A stretch of 8,998 bases of DNA from Chamaesiphon sp. GTDB taxonomy: Bacteria; Cyanobacteriota; Cyanobacteriia; Cyanobacteriales; Chamaesiphonaceae. The notes below the pieces were generated by a model that saw only the letters and a program-made list of their open reading frames with translations, had not been told where the DNA came from and ran no database searches. Location of the stretch: contig JAJAZF010000475.1 of the NCBI GenBank assembly GCA_026785875.1, positions 1 to 8,998 of the forward strand. Direction: 5' to 3'. Of the stretch, positions 1 through 5,143 are shown in pieces (position 1 is the stretch's first letter; every line of letters starts with the position of its first letter). The translations under genes and the position numbers were made by a program.

Positions 1-308
1 CCACCTAGAAAAATAATGATGCCACGCGATCGCCAATCCCAATTTTCAGCAGTTTTACCCCATACTAAAAATTGAGTAAAATGTTCGGCACCTTGGACTC
101 GATCGATCTCAGGATAGGTTTTTAAAATCTGGACTTCTTTACCACTAGCATTCGGACATGGTGACAAGATCGCTGAAATCCGCACATGAGATCGATCGCA
201 CCCCAATTTAGCGCGTAATGCTCGGACGACAGGGCGAACCCAGGTTGTTACCTCCCCAGGGCCATTAGAGAGAATAATCAGATCGATCGGTTGGATAGTG
301 TCGAGCAT
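1..308 (-). CDS. LpxB-related glycosyltransferase-like protein, N-terminal part (runs off left edge)
   Basis: This reading frame is open from an ATG at 308 to the window edge, giving 102 visible codons, so the C-terminus is missing. Residues 10-26 read LIILSNGPGEVTTWVRP. Further on are SPCPNASGKE, RVQGAEHF and WGKTAENWDWRSRGIIIFLGG. I recognise these as hallmarks of the cyanobacterial family related to lipid-A-disaccharide synthase (LpxB), which has a GT-B glycosyltransferase-like fold. The NGPGE segment sits where LpxB has its N-terminal glycine-rich loop. The acceptor and the true reaction are not known to me, because many cyanobacteria carrying this protein make no classical lipid A. No clear Shine-Dalgarno sequence precedes the start. 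A TATACT hexamer on the minus strand (346-341) could be its -10 box. The family assignment is fairly secure, but the function is only inferred. Confidence 0.8.
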   Translation of the reverse strand, partial: MLDTIQPIDLIILSNGPGEVTTWVRPVVRALRAKLGCDRSHVRISAILSPCPNASGKEVQILKTYPEIDRVQGAEHFTQFLVWGKTAENWDWRSRGIIIFLG

Positions 309-440
309 TTTTTAGTCTATTAGTCTGCGAAAAAATAGTCAGTATATCAATCCTAATCCCCTCCTAAATAATTAGCAGCATTTAACATGAAAATACTTCA
401 TGCCCTTGACTACGCAACCAATTTGGCACAACTAACACAT
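309..440. other. Intergenic stretch with no supported gene
   Basis: I see no convincing gene here. A direct repeat TTAGTCTA/TTAGTCTG lies at 312-327, just upstream of the LpxB-like start. A 24-codon plus-strand ORF begins with ATG at 387 (MKILHALDYATNL...) and runs out of frame into the phosphoketolase fragment before stopping. Its opening could be the beheaded start of a lost gene, but nothing else supports it. The minus strand probably carries the promoter of the LpxB-like gene. Confidence 0.5.
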
Positions 441-622
441 GGCAAGTATACGAACCCCTGAGTGAAGATGCTTGTGCGGGATTAGCCGCCGGATTAGCCC
501 TAATGGGTGCCCGTCCCCTATGGTGTTCCTAAGAATCCTTAGCCATTAATGGTTTACCCATCTGGCAAACCGTCACCCAAGCAGTGGCACAATTGCGTCG
601 CTCCACACCTTCTACTATCACC
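441..622 (+). pseudogene. Phosphoketolase gene fragment with internal stop
   Basis: This stretch aligns without gaps to 6471-6652 of the intact phosphoketolase in the same window. I count 23 mismatches in 182 bases, about 87% identity. Read in that gene's frame it gives QVYEPLSEDACAG... and later NGLPIWQTVTQ. The codon matching Tyr in WCSYES is TAA (530-532), so the frame is broken. Homology begins abruptly at 441 and ends at 622, which leaves about 60 of 731 codons. Most differing codons are silent: 14 silent, 5 replacements and 1 stop. The source was therefore a separate functional phosphoketolase gene that diverged under selection before it was broken up, not a fresh copy of the neighbour. 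No product is expected. Confidence 0.88.
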
Positions 623-633
623 TCGATCGATTG

Positions 634-876
634 ATGGCATATATTCAAGATTCAATTGCAGACAATAGCGAAATCGTTAAAGTCTATGATTATCATGGCA
701 CTAGTATGGATACAGCGATCGAGATTATAGAATCTGGATTTAAACCCAGCAATAATGATTATGATTGGCTGGGTAGAGAAGTCTATTTTTGGCAAGATGC
801 GCCAATTCGAGCCAAGCAGTGGGTACAATCTGCCTATCGAAACCAGCCCGCAGTAATAAGGTCGCCCATCACATGA
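634..876 (+). pseudogene. Truncated ADP-ribosyltransferase-like protein (N-terminal fragment)
   Basis: This 80-codon ORF starts at ATG 634; a TTG at 631 is also in frame. It contains YDYHGTSMDTA, IIESGFKPS, NDYDWLG and VYFWQDAPIRAKQW. The HGT...GF.....YDWLG..VYF pattern matches a bacterial family that I associate with the PARP/ADP-ribosyltransferase fold: an HG-S/T nicotinamide-binding start followed by a YF strand. Intact members, as I recall them, continue well past a PAVI strand. Here the frame stops soon after QPAVI, so the C-terminal half, including any catalytic glutamate, is absent. There is no ribosome binding site, and the ORF begins directly after the phosphoketolase fragment. It is probably a dead remnant. 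The fold call is inferred from motif resemblance only. Confidence 0.5.
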
Positions 877-931
877 ATCGGTAAATTTGGGAAAATAAGC
901 CAGCACTAGTCTAAGAGGATGTCTGGGAAGG

Positions 932-1095
932 GGTAAAGAGCGGGTAGAAACGTTACTTGCAATGGTAGATCCTTGGAAGATTGGGGAATATTAACCTTAA
1001 TGATTTGGATCTGGGTCGAAAATGTCACATAGTGCCGCGACCCCAAAGATGACGAAATCTTAGCCCTAGCAATGAGTGGATTCGATCGTGAGTAA
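932..1095 (+). pseudogene. Frame-broken coding remnant of unknown family
   Basis: Three overlapping frames each carry a protein-like piece. Bases 932-994 read ERVETLLAMVDPWKIGEY and then stop. Bases 990-1052 read INLNDLDLGRKCHIVPRP and then stop. Bases 1048-1095 read DDEILALAMSGFDRE and then stop. Joined in order they look like one C-terminus that suffered at least two frameshifts. The final TAA overlaps the start region of the J-domain gene, as expected if an intact gene once stood at the head of that operon. I do not recognise the family. Sequencing indels could also produce this pattern. Confidence 0.4.
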
Positions 1096-1789
1096 CCAGC
1101 TAACTTTTCAAATAAGCCCAGAAAATGAAGAGCTACACCGAAAAAATGCTGAATTAGCAGCTTTAGAGACAGACCTAGTGCAAGGAGAACTAGATCTCAC
1201 GACGCTTCATGTATGGTTACAGAATTTTGAGCGTGAATATCAGCAAATTATCGGTACTCGGTATGCAGAATTGGAGCATATCCAGGAGCAGATTGCCGAA
1301 TATATGGCATATCTGGAATCAGCAAACGATTTTAAACCATCAGAAGATCTCAAGAAATTATATCGAGAAGTAGCTAAACGAATTCATCCAGATTTAACTA
1401 CAGATCTAGTCGAAAAAAATCGCCGACAGGAATTGATGCGGGAAGCCAATCAAGCCTATGAAGTCGGAGATGTAGAAAAGCTCAGAGCTATTTTGTACAG
1501 TTGGGAGAGTAATCCTGAATCTGTCCAAGGGCAAGGAATTGCCGCCGAATTAATTCGATCGATTCGCAAAATAGCCCAATGTCGAGAGCGATTAGCAGCA
1601 ATTCAATCGGAGATTTCAGAAGTTAAGCAAACAGAATTATACCAGTTGCAGTTAAAAGTGACTGCGGCACAAGAAGCCGGACAGGATTTACTGGCAGATA
1701 TGGCACAAGAGATTGAAGATCAGATAGAGGAAGCACAAGTAGAGTTACAAGATATAAAGAAAAAATCGGGACAAGTCAATGATAGATAA
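1088..1789 (+). CDS. J-domain (DnaJ-like) coiled-coil protein
   Basis: The protein has 233 residues from a GTG at 1088; a GTG at 1076 would add four. I prefer 1088 because AGTGGA lies 7 bases upstream and because SNQLTFQ.SPENEEL resembles the N-terminus I expect for this cyanobacterial family. A central segment, about residues 86-140, reads LKKLYREVAKRIHPDL...ELMREANQAYEVGDVEKL. This is the helix II-HPD-helix III part of a J domain, with HPD at about 100-102, and it normally stimulates an Hsp70 ATPase. Flanking segments, about residues 15-78 and 156-228, are rich in Glu, Gln, Leu and Ala with heptad character and are probably coiled coils. The layout differs from classical DnaJ: there is no Gly/Phe linker and no zinc region. 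The gene's 3' end overlaps the next gene by 11 bp, so the two are probably co-translated. Its client is unknown. Confidence 0.8.
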   Translation: MSNQLTFQISPENEELHRKNAELAALETDLVQGELDLTTLHVWLQNFEREYQQIIGTRYAELEHIQEQIAEYMAYLESANDFKPSEDLKKLYREVAKRIHPDLTTDLVEKNRRQELMREANQAYEVGDVEKLRAILYSWESNPESVQGQGIAAELIRSIRKIAQCRERLAAIQSEISEVKQTELYQLQLKVTAAQEAGQDLLADMAQEIEDQIEEAQVELQDIKKKSGQVNDR

Positions 1790-3110
1790 GGATCTAAATG
1801 GCATTGTTTTTTCGCAATCACCTGGACTATCTAAGTATTCTTCTGTCAGTATTACAAAAGGATTAAAGTTATCGAAAAAAATCTCTAGTCAAAAAAAGAT
1901 ATTCACACCTAAAATTGAGAGCAGGAACTCCCAACACAAACAAGTTGAAGATCGCTATATCTGGAAGTGCATAGACACAATATATCATTACTCATCGGCG
2001 ACAATTCAGCATGTCTCTGTTAGTTGTAATGGTGATATGTTTGCTGTTAGCTTTAATTATGATAAAGATGTCGATATATGGAGTTTAGAAAAAAGAAAGG
2101 TAATTAAAACAATAGAATGTTTGAGCGTCTCAGCATTTGAATTTAGTCAAGATTCAAGTAAAATTATAATTTGTGAAGATCCTAGCTTATACACCAATTT
2201 ATATGTAAAATCTATTGAATCTGGAGGAGTTGAGCATCAAGTTGAGTTGAGATTTGATGATTTAATAAAATTAAAATTAGATGAGCTTATAGTTAAACTT
2301 GATAATTCAAATAGATCTGAATTTGTTAATCCTCTATCGTTAAGCTTGCGCTTAGATGATATTACTGCCGTAGTAATTAGTAGAGGGTTAAACTTGGTGG
2401 CAATTCATTATGAGAATCAAATCTATATTTGGGACATAACAACAGGATTTTTACTGCACAAAATTAACTCCCAAAAAGAGGTATTCGATCGGAATTTGTC
2501 AATCGCACATGAATCACCTATTTTAATAGTTCAAGATAATTGTCCATTATCAAAAGCTGAAATATGGAATCCGATTACTGGAAAATTTATATGTTATTTT
2601 GATTCTGATTTTCATTTTGAGCCTAACTTAGGAACTGCGCTAACTTATGATGGATCTATTTTATTTAATTCAAATGAATTTATTGAAATAGGATCTGGTT
2701 GCTCGATCAATAACTTAAACGATGATGATTTTGGTTTTGCATGTTTAGAAGATGATGATAAGTTTTACTTTTCATCTGCATCCTCTTTTAGTCAGGATGG
2801 TAAAACTCTAGTAATAGGTGGACATGGTGGTGCAATTAAGATTCTTAAGAAATTTTCATTAGATGAACTATTGGCACTGGAATCTAAAGAGCCAGGAATA
2901 AAAGGTCAATTATTAGATAAATTTATACAATTGGCTAATAAACACTGCAAATTCGGCGATTTTGTAGATGCGATCGATTCTTATACAACTGCAATAAAGA
3001 TTGATCCTAATAATTTTCAAGCTTATAACGGACGCAGTACAGCACGTTCGGCTTTAGGTGACTATCGAGGTGCAATGGAAGATTTACAAAAAGCGAGACA
3101 GATGAATTGA
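1779..3110 (+). CDS. WD40-repeat protein with C-terminal TPR
   Basis: This 443-residue protein starts at an ATG lying inside the last codons of the J-domain gene. Residues 1-58 are Ser/Lys-rich and look disordered. Degenerate WD40 blades follow. The clearest strands are VSCNGDMFAVSF...VDIWSLEKRKVIKTI (about 81-112), NQIYIWDITTGFLLHKI (213-229), AEIWNPITGKFICYF (260-274) and FSQDGKTLVIGGHGGAIKIL (337-356). The WD dipeptide is mostly lost. Residues 377-443 form TPR helices, including DAIDSYTTAIKIDPNNFQAYNGRSTARSALGDYRGAMEDL. Both domain types are protein-interaction scaffolds, so the protein probably assembles a complex, perhaps with the J-domain neighbour. No signal peptide or membrane segment is visible. 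The gene is noticeably more AT-rich than the phosphoketolase gene, which hints at transfer or weak selection. No enzymatic motif is seen. Confidence 0.75.
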   Translation: MIDKDLNGIVFSQSPGLSKYSSVSITKGLKLSKKISSQKKIFTPKIESRNSQHKQVEDRYIWKCIDTIYHYSSATIQHVSVSCNGDMFAVSFNYDKDVDIWSLEKRKVIKTIECLSVSAFEFSQDSSKIIICEDPSLYTNLYVKSIESGGVEHQVELRFDDLIKLKLDELIVKLDNSNRSEFVNPLSLSLRLDDITAVVISRGLNLVAIHYENQIYIWDITTGFLLHKINSQKEVFDRNLSIAHESPILIVQDNCPLSKAEIWNPITGKFICYFDSDFHFEPNLGTALTYDGSILFNSNEFIEIGSGCSINNLNDDDFGFACLEDDDKFYFSSASSFSQDGKTLVIGGHGGAIKILKKFSLDELLALESKEPGIKGQLLDKFIQLANKHCKFGDFVDAIDSYTTAIKIDPNNFQAYNGRSTARSALGDYRGAMEDLQKARQMN

Positions 3111-3113
3111 AAC

Positions 3114-3497
3114 ATGGATATTCGATCGATACAAGAACTCAATAGCAAACTTACATTAACATTAGATAATCCAAAATCGGTCAAACTTCAAGTCAAACAA
3201 ATAGCTCTAGCCCAAAAACAACTACGAACTATCAAAAAAGAAGTTAATATAGCTATTCGTACTATCAATCAAGCAGCAAATCAATCTTATCCTGACAGTG
3301 TGCTATCGGTTGGATTAGATATTTTTGGTAAGAGTCGGTTGGCGGGTACGATTAGATCTGAGACACGACGGCAAATCGAGCGACATAAAATAGATGCTCG
3401 TCAACCCTATTTAGATATGAAAGACTGGATCGATCGATTAATTTTAGAAGGAGATAGACTCAAGTTAATAGCTGAAGAATATATCTTGAGCAATTGA
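3114..3497 (+). CDS. Small helical protein of unknown family
   Basis: This 127-residue protein begins 3 bp after the stop of the WD40-TPR gene, which places it in the same operon. I do not recognise the family. It is charged and apparently all-helical, with a segment rich in Lys, Gln, Ile and Leu (VKQIALAQKQLRTIKKEVN, about residues 27-45) that suits a coiled coil. A short Gly-containing stretch, LSVGLDIFGKSRLAG (about 64-78), divides it from a second basic helical part. There is no signal peptide, no transmembrane segment and no cysteine pair. It is probably cytoplasmic and may bind one of its two operon partners. It ends 17 bp before the stop codon of the convergent antitoxin remnant, with no obvious terminator between them. 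Confidence 0.6.
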   Translation: MDIRSIQELNSKLTLTLDNPKSVKLQVKQIALAQKQLRTIKKEVNIAIRTINQAANQSYPDSVLSVGLDIFGKSRLAGTIRSETRRQIERHKIDARQPYLDMKDWIDRLILEGDRLKLIAEEYILSN

Positions 3498-3666
3498 TAA
3501 TAAATATTTACCGCTCATTCAGATCTTTCTAAATTCGATCGACCTTGCGTTCTAATCTCATCAAATAACTCGTGGAGAGTATCCTGATTATATTCTGTCG
3601 ATTGACCTCGATCGATTTGTTCGATTCCGGTGGTAAGATCTTGACGGAGTTCGGCTAATTTAAACG

Positions 3667-3675
3667 ATCGCAATT
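3667..3675. repeat. Target-site duplication, left copy
   Basis: ATCGCAATT directly abuts the left end of the insertion sequence and is repeated exactly at 4850-4858. Nine base pairs fits the ISKra4 family as I know it. Confidence 0.93.
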
Positions 3676-3696
3676 GGGAGCATCTCACCTTTGCAA
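3676..3696. repeat. IS terminal inverted repeat, transposase 3' side
   Basis: These 21 bases are the exact reverse complement of 4829-4849. They begin GGGAGCATCTCACC, and similarity ends just inside at AAACA versus GTATA. Confidence 0.93.
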
Positions 3697-3701
3697 AAAC
3701 A

Positions 3702-4768
3702 TTAGGCAGTAAGCTGACCGTTAAGATAAGCTGAACGAAGTTGTAACATTCGGGGGATGTTTTCTAATTTCCATTGTTCGCCAGAAATTTTCATCCGTCT
3801 ACCAATCTGTTTTACTGCTGATTCAACGGCACCAGAGCCAATCGAACATAAGCCAGACTGTGAAAAATACTCATAGTTAATGATTCGTGTCGAATGCTTT
3901 TTCAGATATGCGATGAAATTGATAGCAGGCTTCTTTTTCAAATCGACAAATAGCGCACTTGCTAATTCGGTCTGACCTTGCCATAACAATGTCTCTGCAA
4001 CTTTTAACCGTTTGAGCGACCCACCAACTTTATAAAGATTTTCTTTGAGGTGATACCAATCTAAAATCTCTTACCTCATTTCAGTACTACCAATTTCCGC
4101 AAATAGATTCCAAACACCATCATGACCATCACCTAAACAAACTAGGGGAAATAGAAGGCGTTGACTGTTTACCCAATCGCTTAAAGATTGGTTGTCTTGA
4201 AAAAAAGCACCATAGTAAACTCCTTGTAGTCGGACAGCTTTATAGTCCCGCCAATAACTCTCTACACCCTGGACTTCAGCGCGGATGCGGACTTTGCCAC
4301 CATCAATGCTCACTTCTGACACACCCTGTAGAGCTTGTGGCTCATCAAATTCCTGTCGTTGCACCAGTCGTTGAAATGTGCTGTGAGACACTTCAATCCC
4401 TGTCAATGCTTTGATGTCTTGTTCCGCAGCTTGAAATGATTCATTCCCGCCCAGTAGTAGACAGTTTTTTTCCAACAGTGGGCTTTTGACTATATGGTTT
4501 TAGCCCCAATTTTTTTGCTTGCCGATCTGTAATAATTAGCTCCCCCACCATACTTTTTACTACTCTTTCTCTTCCCTTTTCTGTTCCTGTAACTTGTTTG
4601 ATAAAAAAAAGCAACTTTAGGACTCACGGACTCTAGCATTTTTGTTCTTACTGATCGCTCTACCTGCTCGAAATTTATCAGTTCTTTCGTTGCAGTATTT
4701 CGATACAGAATTTCTGCTACTTCCTGAATGCAAGCTTCCATCCGTTGGCTATCTTGCTCATTCATCAT
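3702..4768 (-). pseudogene. ISKra4-family transposase, broken
   Basis: The frame starts at ATG 4768 (or 4765) with MNEQDSQRMEACIQEV and ends LQLRSAYLNGQLTA at 3702. It closely resembles the ISMich2-like transposases of cyanobacteria as I remember them. The likely acidic catalytic residues lie in VSIDGGKVR, CLGDGHDGVWNL and SGAVESAVKQIGRR, the DDE pattern. Three lesions interrupt it. A frame change occurs at a run of eight T (4610-4603), after which the expected continuation KQVTGTEKGRKR lies in another frame. A second frame change occurs near 4491-4480, before SPLLEKNCLLL. An in-frame TAA stands at 4073-4071, directly before EILDWYHLKENLYKVGGSLKRL, which continues in the same frame. The T run could be a slippage site, but the nonsense codon argues for decay. 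Confidence 0.9.
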
Positions 4769-4828
4769 CTGTTACCCTTATTTTTTGTACTCTTAGTGTA
4801 AATGTATTAGCTCACACTTACACTATAC

Positions 4829-4849
4829 TTGCAAAGGTGAGATGCTCCC
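4829..4849. repeat. IS terminal inverted repeat, transposase 5' side
   Basis: This is an exact 21-bp reverse complement of 3676-3696. The region between it and the transposase start (4769-4828) also holds a shorter inverted pair, AGTGTAA (4795-4801) and TTACACT (4818-4824), which may be part of the element's control region. Confidence 0.93.
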
Positions 4850-4858
4850 ATCGCAATT
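4850..4858. repeat. Target-site duplication, right copy
   Basis: ATCGCAATT is identical to 3667-3675. Removing one copy together with the element rejoins the antitoxin frame exactly. Confidence 0.93.
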
Positions 4859-5050
4859 CGGCTTCCATCGACTTCATTCGATCAATTAGTGACTGAAATG
4901 CCCCAGCTCCTTGCACGACTACCGCAGCTTTGCCGTTAACTGTCAGAACTAATGGTGACTGACTAGCCTGAAGTTGTACATAAGCGTTAGCATTACGCTT
5001 GAAGTCTGTAGGAGAGTGGATATTGTTGAGGTCGATCGACATCTGATTAA

Positions 5051-5066
5051 GTGTTGAATTCAACAC
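5051..5066. promoter_or_regulatory. 16-bp perfect palindrome, candidate antitoxin operator
   Basis: GTGTTGAATTCAACAC is a perfect palindrome 8 bp upstream of the antitoxin start codon at 5042. It sits just downstream of a minus-strand TATAAT and would overlap the antitoxin transcription start. Phd/YefM antitoxins are known to repress their own promoters by binding palindromes in this position. It also lies in the leader region shared with the divergent phosphoketolase gene. The operator role is inferred from placement. Confidence 0.6.
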
Positions 5067-5070
5067 CTTG

Positions 5071-5076
5071 ATTATA
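5071..5076 (-). promoter_or_regulatory. -10 box of the antitoxin promoter
   Basis: The minus strand reads TATAAT, a perfect consensus, 28 bp upstream of the antitoxin ATG. With 17-bp spacing the -35 hexamer would be CTGCGA, which matches the consensus at only three positions, so the promoter may be weak or activator-dependent. I find no equally clear promoter for the phosphoketolase gene on the other strand. Confidence 0.55.
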
Positions 5077-5143
5077 ACTCTCATCCGCAAGGGTCGCAGA
5101 CAGCGGATAATGGAGGTCGATTGTATATTTAACTTTATTATTT

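Larger units (their letters stand above)
3676..4849 (-). mobile_element. ISKra4-family insertion sequence (ISMich2-like transposase), 1174 bp
   Basis: The element is bounded by perfect 21-bp terminal inverted repeats (3676-3696 and 4829-4849), each starting GGGAGCATCTCACC when read inward, and flanked by a perfect 9-bp direct repeat. GGG ends and an 8-9 bp duplication suit the ISKra4 family. The single transposase gene reads on the minus strand and fills most of the element. The intact ends and exact duplication indicate a relatively recent insertion, yet the transposase frame is broken three times, so the copy is probably immobile unless helped in trans. It has split a Phd/YefM-type antitoxin gene. 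Confidence 0.92.
3515..5042 (-). pseudogene. Phd/YefM-type antitoxin gene split by an insertion sequence
   Basis: The gene lies in two parts, 5042-4850 and 3675-3515. Removing the insertion and one 9-bp duplication restores an uninterrupted frame of 114 residues. The N-terminal part (IDLNNIHSPTDFKRNANAY, then SPLVLTVNGKAAVVVQ) is the Phd/YefM DNA-binding and dimerisation domain. The restored C-terminal part (LRQDLTTGIEQIDRGQSTEY, then LHELFDEIRTQGR) is the toxin-binding tail typical of cyanobacterial members. In the present sequence translation would give 64 native residues, then ten from the insertion (WEHLTFASIV), then a stop at 4818-4820. Such a protein could still bind DNA but could not neutralise a toxin. 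No toxin gene follows: the next gene is convergent and unrelated, so the locus is an orphan. The start at 5042 fits the family N-terminus. Confidence 0.88.

Noticed and set aside
387..461. A 24-codon ORF (MKILHALDYATNL...) reading into the phosphoketolase fragment
   Set aside because: It has no ribosome binding site, and after about 18 codons it runs out of frame through the phosphoketolase relic. Too little is left to identify.
652..906. Minus-strand 84-codon ORF opposite the ADP-ribosyltransferase-like fragment
   Set aside because: The plus strand carries the recognisable motif set, and the minus-strand translation is a hydrophobic shadow.
911..935. AAGAGGATGTCTGGGAAGG looks like the terminal repeat of some insertion sequences
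   Set aside because: No matching inverted copy or target duplication was found nearby, so a solo IS end cannot be supported.
4642..4896. Plus-strand ORF across the IS right end
   Set aside because: It is antisense to the transposase and antitoxin coding frames and has no protein-like motifs.
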